This document shows positions 1 to 8,631 of a stretch of DNA of 64,000 nt, in pieces. Numbering within the stretch: position 1 is the stretch's first letter; each line of letters begins with the position of its first letter. The translations under genes and the position numbers were made by a program. Origin of the DNA: Shinella granuli (GTDB taxonomy: Bacteria; Pseudomonadota; Alphaproteobacteria; Rhizobiales; Rhizobiaceae); assembly GCF_004341885.1 (NCBI RefSeq), contig NZ_SLVX01000008.1, forward strand, positions 125,745 through 189,744, written 5' to 3'. A model generated the notes under the pieces. That model worked only from the letters and a program-made list of their open reading frames with translations, was not told where the DNA came from and did not search any database.

Positions 1-231
1 CACCAGGTCGCCCGGCGGCGGCGTGGAGGAGGAATGCGCGCCGAGCGCCCTATCGAAGGCGACGATGCGCCGGCCGGGGAATTTCTCGCGCAGGTGATCG
101 AAGGTGCGGCCGTTGCCGAGGCCGATCTCGAGGATCGCGCCGTCCTCCGGCAATGGCAGGGCCTGCGCGACATGGTCGATGACGTCACGCTGGGCGGACA
201 TGCGGCGGATGAAGCTTTCGAGGCGGCTCAT
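1..231 (-). CDS. Class I SAM-dependent methyltransferase, N-terminal part (cut by window edge)
   Basis: Reading leftward from an ATG at 231 there are 77 codons without a stop before the window edge, so only the N-terminus is present. Residues about 33-46 read LEIGLGNGRTFDHL, a methyltransferase motif I (the glycine-rich SAM-binding loop after beta-1), followed by an acidic residue at the end of the next strand (VAFDR). The start lies 9 bp after the stop of the upstream sugar dehydrogenase, so the two are very probably co-transcribed. The target substrate cannot be read from this fragment; context suggests a cell-surface sugar or a small metabolite. Confidence 0.7.
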   Translation of the reverse strand, partial: MSRLESFIRRMSAQRDVIDHVAQALPLPEDGAILEIGLGNGRTFDHLREKFPGRRIVAFDRALGAHSSSTPPPGDLV

Positions 232-240
232 GCGGGGATC

Positions 241-1584
241 TCAGGCCTTGAGGATCGTATCGGCGGCGATGCCGCGCCGGGCGAAGACGTTGCGCGTGTC
301 GACGATCAGCGCGCCCCATTCGGCGAGCGCCGCATAGTCGATATCGTCATGGTCGGTGGCGATCAGGATCGCGTCGAAGGCGCGGATGTCCGCCTCGTCC
401 CAGGCGACCGACGGGCGGCCGCGGAAGGCGCCGTATTCGCGGGTCGGCGGGATTTCCGGCACATGCGGATCGTAATAGCTTGCCGCGCCGCCGCGCTCCT
501 CGATCAGCTCGATCAGCTTCAGCGAGGGGCTTTCGCGGATGTCGGGCACGTTCTTCTTGTAGGCGAGGCCGATCACCAGCACCTTCGAACGGCTCAGCGC
601 CTTGCCGGCGCGCCGGTCGAGCGCCTCGGCCAGCCTGCCCACCACATGGCGGGGCATGGAAGAGTTGATCTCGCCGGCGAGCTCGATGAAGCGGGTCGGC
701 AGCTCGTGGGCGCGCGAGGCCCAGGTGAGGTAGAAGGGATCGATCGGGATGCAATGGCCGCCAAGGCCCGGGCCGGGATAGAAGGGCATGTAGCCGAAAG
801 GCTTGGAGCTTGCGGCGTCGATCACCTCCCAGATGTCGATGCCCATGGCCTCGTAGACGACCTTCAGCTCGTTCACCAGGGCGATGTTCACCGCGCGGAA
901 AATGTTCTCCGTCAGCTTCACCGCTTCGGCCGTGGCGGTGGAGGAGACGGGCACGACCGTCTTGACCACCGCGCCGTAGAAGGCGGTGACGAGCGCCTGC
1001 GCCGCCGCGCCGTCGCCGGCGACGACCTTCGGGATGGTCGAGGTCTGGAACTGGCGGTTGCCGGGGTCCTCGCGCTCCGGCGAGAAGCCGAGGAAGAAGT
1101 CCGTGCCGGACGTGAGGCCGCCGGCCTCCAGCGTGCGGCGCACCAGGCCGTCGGTCGTGCCGGGATAGGTGGTCGATTCCAGAACGACGAGCTGGCCGGG
1201 GCGCAGCGTCGCGGCGATGTCGCGGCAGGTCTGCTCGACATAGCGCATGTCGGGGTCGCGGTGGCGCGTCAGCGGCGTCGGCACGCAGATGGCGATGATG
1301 TCGCATGCGCCGAGCCTTGAGAAATCGCTCGTCGCGGCAAAGCGGCCGGCGCGGTGCTCGGCGGCGAGGATATCGCTCGGCACCGCCTCGATATAGCTGC
1401 GCCCGGCCTCGATCGCGGTGATCTTGCCGGGGTCGATGTCGAAACCCGTCACGGCAAAGCCGGCGCGGGCGGCGGTGATGGCGAGCGGCAGGCCGACATA
1501 GCCGAGACCGATGACGCCGACGCGGGCCTCGCGAGACGTTATTCGGGCCAGCAGCGTCTCGTGGGAAAGCAAGGCAGTTGGCAT
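241..1584 (-). CDS. UDP-N-acetylglucosamine-type 6-dehydrogenase (WbpA-like nucleotide-sugar dehydrogenase)
   Basis: This 447-residue cytoplasmic enzyme oxidises the C6 hydroxyl of a UDP-sugar to a uronic acid with two NAD+. The Rossmann motif GLGYVG is at residues 26-31, and the catalytic cysteine lies in GGHCIPIDP (Cys about 278). The HCIPIDP form and the segment ESTTYPGTT match the WbpA branch (UDP-GlcNAc dehydrogenase) better than the GGSCFPKDT form of UDP-glucose dehydrogenase, which occurs separately at 18,887. The ATG at 1584 was chosen because the conserved N-terminus begins there; the frame stays open another 56 codons upstream but that part looks non-coding. It is divergent from the glycosyltransferase at 1751 and lies 9 bp before the methyltransferase. 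The exact sugar is inferred. Confidence 0.85.
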   Translation of the reverse strand: MPTALLSHETLLARITSREARVGVIGLGYVGLPLAITAARAGFAVTGFDIDPGKITAIEAGRSYIEAVPSDILAAEHRAGRFAATSDFSRLGACDIIAICVPTPLTRHRDPDMRYVEQTCRDIAATLRPGQLVVLESTTYPGTTDGLVRRTLEAGGLTSGTDFFLGFSPEREDPGNRQFQTSTIPKVVAGDGAAAQALVTAFYGAVVKTVVPVSSTATAEAVKLTENIFRAVNIALVNELKVVYEAMGIDIWEVIDAASSKPFGYMPFYPGPGLGGHCIPIDPFYLTWASRAHELPTRFIELAGEINSSMPRHVVGRLAEALDRRAGKALSRSKVLVIGLAYKKNVPDIRESPSLKLIELIEERGGAASYYDPHVPEIPPTREYGAFRGRPSVAWDEADIRAFDAILIATDHDDIDYAALAEWGALIVDTRNVFARRGIAADTILKA

Positions 1585-1750
1585 CGGCACTCCGCGCACA
1601 TATACAGGACCGCGCGTTGAGATGGGAGAGTTTGGCCAGCCTGTCAACCCTTGCCGTCCGGCCCCGCCGGGCGCGCAGCACGATGGGCCGCAAAGCCGTG
1701 CCGCGGTTCGCGGCGCCAGGGCGACGATGAGAAAGGGCCTGCGGGCGAGC

Positions 1751-2848
1751 ATGAAGATCGCGTTCTACGCCCCGCTGAAATCGCCGGACCATGCCGTGCC
1801 CTCGGGCGACCGGCTGATGGCCCGCCAGCTTGTCGACTGCCTGAGGCGGGCCGGCCATGCCGTCACGCTCGCCTCGGAGCTGCGCGCCTTTTGCGGCGAC
1901 AGCGACGATGCGGCCGCCTATGCGGTGCTCCGGGCGCGGGCGGCGGCGGAGGTCGAGCGGCTTTCGGCGCTCTGGCGGGCGGAGGGCGCGCCGGACCTTT
2001 GGTTCTGCTACCATCCCTATTACAAGGCGCCGGACCTGATCGGCCCTCCGCTCTGCAAGCGCTTCGGCATCGCCTATGCCACGGCGGAAGCCTCCTATTC
2101 CGCACGCCGCAATATCGGCATCTGGCGCGACATGCAGGCGCGGGTGCTGGAGGCGGTGCGCGGCGCGGCCGTCAATATCGGGCTCACCGCCCGCGACCGG
2201 GCGGGCCTTGCCGCCGCCGCGCCGGATGCGGCCATTGCGCCGCTGAAACCCTTCATCGACGCGGCGCCATTCACCAGCCGGGCCGCACGGCCGCAGCCGG
2301 GCCACCTCGTCACCGTGGCAATGATGCGGGCCGGCGACAAGCTGGAGAGTTTTCGCGCGCTTGCTGCAGCGCTGCGGCGGATCGAGGACCGGCCCTGGCG
2401 CCTTTCGGTGGTCGGCGACGGGCCGCTCAGGGCCGAGGTGGAGGCGCTGTTTTCCGGCTTTGGCGACGGGCGTATCGCCTGGCTCGGGCAGAAGTCGCAG
2501 GCCGCGGTGGCGGAGGTCCTGGCCGGGGGCGCGCTCTATGTCTGGCCGGGCTGCGGCGAAGCCTATGGGCTCGCCTATCTGGAGGCGCAGGCCGCCGGCC
2601 TTCCGGTCGTCGCCTGGCGGACGGCAGGCGTTCCCGAAGTGGTCGAGGACGGCGAGACGGGGCGCCTCACCGCACCGGGCGATCACGCTGCCTATGCGGC
2701 GGCCATCGCGGCCCTCCTGGACGACGCGGCGGAGCGCCGGCGCCTTGCGGAAAAGGCCCGCGCCCGCGTGCTGGCCGACCATTCGCTGCCGGCCGCCGCC
2801 GCGGCGCTGGATGCCATCGTGCGGAACACTGTGGGAGAGACGGGATGA
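1751..2848 (+). CDS. GT-B glycosyltransferase, family 4-like
   Basis: The 365-residue protein has the GT-B layout: an N-terminal acceptor domain (MKIAFYAPLK start), then a C-terminal donor domain with VVGDGPL and a GEAYGLAYLEAQAAGLPVVAW segment at about residues 269-290. The first Glu of that segment is in the place of the conserved donor-binding EX7E motif. It probably transfers a sugar from a nucleotide donor during surface polysaccharide synthesis. An in-frame ATG eight codons upstream (1727) is an alternative start, but 1751 gives the usual GT-B N-terminus. Its stop overlaps the ATG of the next gene (ATGA), indicating translational coupling. Donor and acceptor are not deducible. Confidence 0.8.
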   Translation: MKIAFYAPLKSPDHAVPSGDRLMARQLVDCLRRAGHAVTLASELRAFCGDSDDAAAYAVLRARAAAEVERLSALWRAEGAPDLWFCYHPYYKAPDLIGPPLCKRFGIAYATAEASYSARRNIGIWRDMQARVLEAVRGAAVNIGLTARDRAGLAAAAPDAAIAPLKPFIDAAPFTSRAARPQPGHLVTVAMMRAGDKLESFRALAAALRRIEDRPWRLSVVGDGPLRAEVEALFSGFGDGRIAWLGQKSQAAVAEVLAGGALYVWPGCGEAYGLAYLEAQAAGLPVVAWRTAGVPEVVEDGETGRLTAPGDHAAYAAAIAALLDDAAERRRLAEKARARVLADHSLPAAAAALDAIVRNTVGETG

Positions 2849-3579
2849 CGCTGCCTGCCTGCGCAAGACCCCTTGCGGACGAGATCGCCCGCCGGGCCGC
2901 GGCCGGCAGGCCGCTCCGGCTGTGGCTGCGCGACGACGATGCGGTGGCGCCGACCGCGGCGCTCGACACGCTCCTGGCGCTGACCGCGCGCCATGCGGTG
3001 CCCGTGCTCATCGCCGTCATCCCGGCCTTGACAGGCGCGGCGCTGGCGGCGCGGCTTGCCGAGGCCCCGCTGGCAGGCGTGGCGGTGCATGGCTGGGCGC
3101 ATGAGAACCATGCGGGACCCGGCGAGAAGAGCCAGGAACTCGGCGCCCACCGGCCGGCGGAGACGGTGCTTGCCGAGCTCGGCCGGGGCTTCAAACGCCT
3201 CGCTGCGCTCCATGCCGGCCGCTTCGTGCCCATGCTGGTGCCGCCATGGAACCGCATCGCGCCCGCCGTCGTCGACGGCCTGCCGTCACTTGGCTTCAAG
3301 GCGCTCTCCGTCTTCGGCCCGGAAAAGCCCGCGCCGCTCGCCGTGCGCAACACCCATGTCGACATTATCGACTGGCGCGGCACGCGGGGCGCCCGGCCGG
3401 CGGAAGCGGTGATCGCCGATCTCGTGCGCCTCTCGCAGGCCCATGACGGCCCGATCGGCCTCCTCACCCACCACCTCGTGCACGACGCGGCGGCCTGGGC
3501 GCTGATGGCGCTGATTTTCGAGGCGACGGCCGGGCAGGCGGGGTGCGTCTGGGAGCGTGCGGAGGATCTGGTCGGGTAG
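2845..3579 (+). CDS. Polysaccharide deacetylase-fold protein (NodB/WalW-like)
   Basis: This is a 244-residue protein of the carbohydrate esterase 4 type fold. Residues about 27-33 read WLRDDDA, where the Asp cluster corresponds to the general base/metal Asp of the family, and HGWAHENH (about 83-90) supplies two metal-binding histidines. A later PPWNR segment matches the family's motif 3 region (usually RPP), and LLTHH near the C-terminus supplies a further His. No signal peptide is visible, so it may act on a cytoplasmic or lipid-linked sugar. It is coupled to the upstream glycosyltransferase by a 4-bp overlap, suggesting they modify the same glycan. Substrate unknown; some relatives are simply annotated as WalW. 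Confidence 0.7.
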   Translation: MTLPACARPLADEIARRAAAGRPLRLWLRDDDAVAPTAALDTLLALTARHAVPVLIAVIPALTGAALAARLAEAPLAGVAVHGWAHENHAGPGEKSQELGAHRPAETVLAELGRGFKRLAALHAGRFVPMLVPPWNRIAPAVVDGLPSLGFKALSVFGPEKPAPLAVRNTHVDIIDWRGTRGARPAEAVIADLVRLSQAHDGPIGLLTHHLVHDAAAWALMALIFEATAGQAGCVWERAEDLVG

Positions 3580-3682
3580 GGCGGCGGGTTGCCGGGGGCT
3601 CCTCCAGCGCCGCTTCGTCCTTCTGGCGCTGCTCGCAAGGGCGGTGCGTTGGTCGCGCCGGAAAGAAGCGTGCGCGCTCCGC

Positions 3683-3845
3683 GACCACCCCCCTCTGCCC
3701 TGCCGGGCATCTCCCCCTCACGGGGGGAGATCGGCAAGAGGCGAAAGCCTCACTTAATCAGCAGCGCTGGAAACGGGCGAAACGGCTCTTCATCCAATCT
3801 CCCCCCTTGAGGGGGAGATGCCCGGCAGGGCAGAGGGGGGTGGTC
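3683..3845. repeat. Palindromic intergenic element with 38-bp perfect inverted repeats
   Basis: Positions 3683-3720 and 3808-3845 are exact reverse complements (38 bp), separated by 87 bp. Each arm carries the core CTGCCGGGCATCTCCCCC, which recurs in variant form at 9,230, 13,507 and 29,105. Within each arm a shorter hairpin (CTCCCCC...GGGGGAG) is also possible. This is the style of REP/RIME-like elements in rhizobial genomes. It lies between the deacetylase gene and the cyclic-nucleotide-binding gene, which face each other, so it could fold in transcripts from either side. Confidence 0.85.
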
Positions 3846-4230
3846 ACCACCTATCGCACGCCGCAGGAAACGACTCCCGCACGCGGCGCACCGCTCCTGC
3901 ACCGAGCAACATGCGCCGGTCGCAACCTCGCAGGCGGTGAGCGGATGATCACAGAAATATGAAGGCGCAAGAGCGCGGCGAAGGCGGTTAGTCCCTTGTT
4001 TCTGCCGCAATTCCTTGGCAAATCCAGCCCGCGCCACAAGGTGCTTCGCTGCTTCGCGGAACGGGGTTCTCCCACCGCAAAGGCGAAAAGTCCGGAAAGG
4101 AATGCCTTTGCAGCGCGCGGAAAGGCTTTCGGCGAAGGACAATGGGGCGGCCGGCGCACGCAACAGTGATCCGGGCGACCCGGAAGGGACGTTCAGGAAA
4201 TGCCGGCAGGCAAGGCCGACGGAGCAGTCC
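3846..4230. other. Non-coding stretch between convergent genes
   Basis: No convincing gene was seen. Short open frames exist on both strands but lack ribosome-binding sites and recognisable domains. Together with the adjacent palindromic element, this makes about 650 bp of spacer, the longest gene-free stretch in the window. Confidence 0.5.
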
Positions 4231-4659
4231 TCAGTGCGCGGTGGCGAGCCGCTCGCCCATGATGCGCATGGTTTCGGCCATGCTGCGGGGGCAGGACGAG
4301 AGGACCTTGAGGAAGCAGTCCTTGCGGATACGCAGTGCTTCCACGACCGTGGAGGCCTTGACGGTGGCATTGCGGGTCGTGCCGCAGAGGATGGCGATTT
4401 CGCCGACGACCGAGCAACTGCCGGTCGATGCGATCTTCTCGTCTCCCGAGGGGCCTTCCTTGTAGACGTCGACGACGCCCGAGAGAACGACATAGGCGGC
4501 ATCGCCTTCGTCGCCCTGATGGAAGAGTTCCTGACCTTCACGGTAGCTGACCCGATCGGAAGCGAAGGCGAGCAGTTTCAGCTTGCCTGCATCGATGCCC
4601 GAGAACAGCGGCACCCGTCGTAACATCTGCACTTCGTCGTTCAAGATCATAACAGTCAA
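4231..4659 (-). CDS. Single-domain cyclic-nucleotide-binding protein
   Basis: The 142-residue protein is essentially one cNMP-binding beta-barrel. It begins with LRRVPLFSGI, as CAP-family domains do, and has a phosphate-binding cassette at about residues 86-100 (GEIAILCGTTRNATV) with the conserved Glu 87 and Arg 96 that contact the cyclic phosphate and ribose. There is no DNA-binding helix-turn-helix and no membrane or catalytic domain, so it must act through a partner. It starts 38 bp after the stop of the large ABC-like gene and is the last gene of the leftward operon, which makes that protein or the glycosyltransferases its likely partners (inference). The ligand may be cAMP, cGMP or another cyclic nucleotide. 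Confidence 0.85.
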   Translation of the reverse strand: MTVMILNDEVQMLRRVPLFSGIDAGKLKLLAFASDRVSYREGQELFHQGDEGDAAYVVLSGVVDVYKEGPSGDEKIASTGSCSVVGEIAILCGTTRNATVKASTVVEALRIRKDCFLKVLSSCPRSMAETMRIMGERLATAH

Positions 4660-4697
4660 CCGCCTCGAATTCCGGTTATCTGATCACTTCATACCAG

Positions 4698-7409
4698 TCA
4701 TGCTATCAGTTGCTTGTATACCGTACCACTTTCGACGATCGTGTCGTAGGTTCCGTCTTCCACCAAACTTCCGCCATCAAAAGCAAGCACCCTTTTAAAG
4801 TGTTTTGCAAGCGGGGTATTTGACAAAACCCAGACAACAGCGGGATTATCACCGCTCTTGGCAATGAACGCAAGGGCCGCCTCCACGACGTGTTCCTGGA
4901 GGTGATGGTCGACGCCCGAGAACGCCCGGTTGAAGATGTAGTAGTCCGAGCGGCGGATGAGGGCGCGGGCAAGGCCCAGCTTCAGGCGCTGCAGGCTGTT
5001 CAACCGCCGGCCGCCGGCGCCGATGTTCGATTCCAGCCCCAGTTCCATCAACGCATGGTAGAGTTCCGGCCGCTTGGCCAGAAGCTCCCCGCCGATCTCC
5101 CTGAGCTTGGAAATGGCGTCGCTGAAGCGATGGTTGAGCTTGCCGAACACGATATTGTCCACCAGCGTTCCCGATGTCAGATAGGCATTCGGATTGTAAC
5201 GTTCAATGTGGGCCTGCAGTTCCGCCGGCAGGTTCGCGTGGAACTGGTGGCGGACCTCGACGATCTTGCGCATCAGCTTCTCGTCGAGCACGCCGAAACG
5301 GTGCCGCGGCTCGACATAGAAGAAGCTGAGCTTGATGAGCGCGATCCGGTCCTCCTCGCTCGGTGCGGCATTGTGCCGCAGCTTCTGCAGCAGGTGCTGA
5401 TAGGTCGGGATCTCGTCCGCCCGCATGAAGGTCAGTTGCTCGAAGAACGGGTGGTCGGGCGGCAGGTCCTTGAAGAGCTCCACCGCGCTTTCGGCGATGC
5501 CCTTGCCCATTTCGAACAGCGCTTCGCCGAGGCCGCTCTCGCGCATCATGTTGCGGAAATAGGGCGTCTTGACGATGGCCTTGGTCGAGGCCTTCGGGTC
5601 CGGCATCATGCCGAAGAACAGGTTCTCGGCGACCGGCGCCTCGGTATTGTACTCGTTGTCGCGGAAGGGCACGATGAGGTTGTTGAGGTCGCGGCGGTCC
5701 AGCTCCTCGCGAAGGTCATGGCGCATCTCGACGATCTGGGCGGTGAAGTCGGGATTGGTGTTGACCGCGATCGAGGAGTGCAGCGCCAGTTGCAGCACGT
5801 CGTCGGACAGCTCCACCACGTCCAGCACCGCCATCATCGCGCCGAACAGCCCGTCCGTGCCGTTGGCATTGAGTGTGCTCGGGTCGATCCAGTTGCCGTT
5901 GAGGTCGAAATCCGGATTGCCGGAGCGGCGCGCCTCCAGCACGTCCCATCGGCGCTGGTCGGCGGCCGGCCCCTTGTAGGCGGCCGGCTCGATCGGCGCG
6001 TGCTTGAGGCCGTAGAGCAGGTTGTCCTTCAGGCTGCCGTGGAAGAAATAGGCGTCGGGCGAGACATAGGAGATGCGCCGGCCGGTCACCGCCTCCGGCA
6101 GGGTGAAGAGGTCGTCGTCACCCGCCGTCACCTTGCCGCCGGCCGGCCAGACGACGCGGGCCAGCGCCTCGGCGAGGCGGTCACCGCCGCTGGCCGCCGC
6201 ACCGATGATGGCGACGGTCTCGCCGGGCGCGATCTTGACGGTGACGTGTTCGAGAACCCGGCCGCCGATATCGTCGTCGATCAGGAGGTTCGTGGTGCTG
6301 AGCGGGTGGTTCAGGACCGCCCGGCTTTCCGTGTCGATCGCCTGGATCTCGGGGGCGATCATCTCGTCGGCCTCGAACTGCTCGACGACCTGCTCGTATT
6401 TGACCTGCACGTCCTGGCGCACCAGTTCCCAGTCGATCAGTTCCTTCAGCGGCCCCGGCAGCTCCTTGTAGGCGTTGATGACGGCGACGAGCTGGCCGAC
6501 GTCGAGCTTGCCGACGATGGTGAGGTAGCCGCCGATGCAGTAGAACAGGAAGGGCGTCAGCTGGGCGAGGAAGTTGTTGAGGAACTTGACCAGGAACTTC
6601 CACTGGTAGATGTCGTAGCGGATCTTGAAGATGCGGCCGAGGCGGGCGGCGATGTCGGCGCGCTCGTAGTTCGAGGTGTCGTAGGCGTGGATCGTGTCGA
6701 TGCCGTCGACGATCTCCGCCACGCGGCCGGCGAGCTGGCGGGCGGTGAGCTGGCGTTCGCGGCCGAGCTCGATGAGACGGCGGCGCATGCGCGGGATGAT
6801 GCCGACCTGGATGGCGGCCATGGCGAAGGCGATGAAGCCGAGCCAGAAATGCTGGATGAAGATGAAGATCAGCGCCGTCAGCGCCTGGCCGCCGAGCAGC
6901 GCCGGCTGCACGAAGGCATCCGCGGTGAAGCCGCCGAGCGGTTCCACCTCGTCCTTGACCATCGAGGAGACCTCGCCGGCCTTGATGTGCTTGAAGTAGC
7001 GCGGCGGGAAGCGAAGGATGCGATCGACGAGCTCGTAGCGGATGCGCCGCAGCAGCCGCTCGCCGAGACGGCCCTTGTAGGTGTTGATGAAATACTTGAA
7101 CAGGCCGTTGATGATGACGAGCACGAGGAACGTCAGGCTGAGGGCGAGCAGCGAGGGCATGCGCTCCAGCGGCAGGCCGGCGAAAAGCTCGACATGGCCG
7201 AAGAGCGGCAGATCGAAGGCGATCGGCATGAAGAGCTGGGTGTTGCCGGGCTGCTCGAATCCGGTCCCCTGGATCGGGCCGTTGACGATCTGCTTGGGCA
7301 GGTCGAAGGCCAGATAGTAGGGGATCATGGACAGGGCGACGATCAGCAGGATGAAGAGCTGCTGCGGCCGGGTATGGACCCAAATGTACCGGGCGAGGCT
7401 TTTTTCCAT
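4698..7409 (-). CDS. ABC-exporter-like membrane protein with degenerate nucleotide-binding motifs
   Basis: The 903-residue protein has an ABC type-1 exporter transmembrane domain (helices near residues 18-34, 88-104, 175-205 and 280-310, with typical RYFK/GEVSSMVKDEVE coupling segments), then a nucleotide-binding-like domain. Key motifs are broken: the Walker A position (about 402-410) reads IIGAAASGGD with no GKS/T lysine; the Q-loop glutamine is Pro (YVSPDAYFF); the signature region reads GRRLNSLQR instead of LSGGQ; the Walker B region reads YYIFNRAFSGVD with Asn and Arg in place of Asp-Glu; the switch His is Asn (VLSNTP). The stretch between Walker A and signature is about 400 residues, far longer than usual. 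The frame is intact, so this looks like a conserved pseudo-ATPase and not decay. It sits between a glycosyltransferase and a cNMP-binding protein in one operon. Confidence 0.8.
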   Translation of the reverse strand: MEKSLARYIWVHTRPQQLFILLIVALSMIPYYLAFDLPKQIVNGPIQGTGFEQPGNTQLFMPIAFDLPLFGHVELFAGLPLERMPSLLALSLTFLVLVIINGLFKYFINTYKGRLGERLLRRIRYELVDRILRFPPRYFKHIKAGEVSSMVKDEVEPLGGFTADAFVQPALLGGQALTALIFIFIQHFWLGFIAFAMAAIQVGIIPRMRRRLIELGRERQLTARQLAGRVAEIVDGIDTIHAYDTSNYERADIAARLGRIFKIRYDIYQWKFLVKFLNNFLAQLTPFLFYCIGGYLTIVGKLDVGQLVAVINAYKELPGPLKELIDWELVRQDVQVKYEQVVEQFEADEMIAPEIQAIDTESRAVLNHPLSTTNLLIDDDIGGRVLEHVTVKIAPGETVAIIGAAASGGDRLAEALARVVWPAGGKVTAGDDDLFTLPEAVTGRRISYVSPDAYFFHGSLKDNLLYGLKHAPIEPAAYKGPAADQRRWDVLEARRSGNPDFDLNGNWIDPSTLNANGTDGLFGAMMAVLDVVELSDDVLQLALHSSIAVNTNPDFTAQIVEMRHDLREELDRRDLNNLIVPFRDNEYNTEAPVAENLFFGMMPDPKASTKAIVKTPYFRNMMRESGLGEALFEMGKGIAESAVELFKDLPPDHPFFEQLTFMRADEIPTYQHLLQKLRHNAAPSEEDRIALIKLSFFYVEPRHRFGVLDEKLMRKIVEVRHQFHANLPAELQAHIERYNPNAYLTSGTLVDNIVFGKLNHRFSDAISKLREIGGELLAKRPELYHALMELGLESNIGAGGRRLNSLQRLKLGLARALIRRSDYYIFNRAFSGVDHHLQEHVVEAALAFIAKSGDNPAVVWVLSNTPLAKHFKRVLAFDGGSLVEDGTYDTIVESGTVYKQLIA

Positions 7410-7479
7410 AAAGAGCTTCTGTGCGTGAACGGCCGCTGTCTGGCGTGAAGATTATAAGACAGCCGCAATACCGCAAGAG

Positions 7480-8631
7480 CTAGGTAGCCGCGTGCTGTTT
7501 TAGTAGGGCCCTCAGGATTTTTGCGGTACGATTGGCGCCATCCAGTTGCAAAACAGGCACATTTTTCTCCGTTTCGGCGGAAAGCGCGCGGGAAATTGCG
7601 TCCGCCATCGTCTCCCTGGAAAGCGCATCCTCGCGCAGCACGACCGCCCGGCCGAACCGTTCCAGCCGTTCGGCGCGCGCCGTCTGCTCGCTCTCGCCGC
7701 CCGACGCGAAGGGCACCAGCACCGCGCCGCAGCCGGCCTGCAGCACGTCGCAGACGGTGTTGTAGCCGGCCTGCGAGACCGACAGCCGCGCTGCCGCCAG
7801 GAGGTTGCGGAAGTCGGTGCGGAAGCGCACGAGATCGACATTGGCCGGGCACGCGGCGGAAAGCCGTGCGAAATCGGCCTGCGGCAGGTTCGGGCCGGTG
7901 ATGACGAGCCAGCGATACGTGCCGTCGAGCCCCGGTGCCGCCTGGAGCGCGGCCTCCACGAGGCCGGCGCCCACCGCCCCGCCGCCGGCCGAGACGACGA
8001 TATCGTAGCGTTCCGCGGCAGGCTCGACCGCCGGGCCGCCGACGAGGCCTGTATAGACCACCCGATCGGCAATGGCGTCCGCCAGCGGAAAGGTGTCCTC
8101 CAGGCGCACGAAGGCCGGGTCGCCATGCACGAGCACCCGGTCGAAATGGCGGCGCACGAGATCGATCGTCTCCTCGTCGCGGCCGTGCTTGGCGCGCTCC
8201 TGCAGGATGTCGCGCAGCGAGGTGAGGAGGAGGGGGCGCGGCGTGCTCGCCTCGATGGCCGCAATCAGCGGCAGCAGTTCGAAGCGCACCTGGCGGCGGC
8301 CGAAGGGGAAGGCCTCGACGATGACGATGTCGGGCCGTGCGGCGTGATAGGCGGCGAGCAGCCGGTCGCGCCGCGCGGCCTTGAAGGCCTCGTCGATGAC
8401 CGTGCCGGTCTCGTCGACGAGCGCGGAAAAGCCGCCGTCGCCCACCGCGATGGCCGGCAGGGCGACATGGTCGATGCCGGGGCCGGGAAAGCCGTCGACC
8501 GGCATGCCGCCGGTGAGAAGCGTGACGGCGAAGCCGTCGTCGACGAGCGCGCGCACGATGCGGCTGGCGCGGGCGAGATGGCCGATGCCGAGCAGGTGCT
8601 GGACGTAGAAGAGGACGCGCGGGCCGCTCAT
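7480..8631 (-). CDS. GT-B glycosyltransferase, MurG/GT28-like
   Basis: The 383-residue protein starts with a GT28-type N-terminus: RVLFYVQHLLGIGHLARA, where the GxGH loop (about 15-18) binds acceptor or donor phosphate. The C-terminal half has SAGGGAVGAGL (about 214-224) and SQAGYNTVCDVLQAGCGAVLVP (286-307), matching the donor-binding region of MurG-like enzymes. It overlaps the preceding gene by ATGA at 8628-8631 and is clearly related to the glycosyltransferase at 10,013 in the same operon. It probably builds a glycan or glycolipid at the cytoplasmic face. Substrates unknown. Confidence 0.78.
   Translation of the reverse strand: MSGPRVLFYVQHLLGIGHLARASRIVRALVDDGFAVTLLTGGMPVDGFPGPGIDHVALPAIAVGDGGFSALVDETGTVIDEAFKAARRDRLLAAYHAARPDIVIVEAFPFGRRQVRFELLPLIAAIEASTPRPLLLTSLRDILQERAKHGRDEETIDLVRRHFDRVLVHGDPAFVRLEDTFPLADAIADRVVYTGLVGGPAVEPAAERYDIVVSAGGGAVGAGLVEAALQAAPGLDGTYRWLVITGPNLPQADFARLSAACPANVDLVRFRTDFRNLLAAARLSVSQAGYNTVCDVLQAGCGAVLVPFASGGESEQTARAERLERFGRAVVLREDALSRETMADAISRALSAETEKNVPVLQLDGANRTAKILRALLKQHAAT

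Noticed and set aside
1642-1647. TTGACA (leftward) as a promoter for the UDP-sugar dehydrogenase
   Set aside because: No acceptable -10 hexamer is found 16-18 bp downstream; a TATATG lies too far away.
3683-3845. CRISPR array or tandem repeat
   Set aside because: There are only two arms, in inverted orientation, without regular spacers. It is a palindromic element.
4890-7448. An 852-codon rightward frame opposite the pseudo-ABC gene
   Set aside because: The translation is dominated by Asp, Val, Leu and Arg with no family motif. The opposite strand encodes recognisable transmembrane and NBD-like segments.
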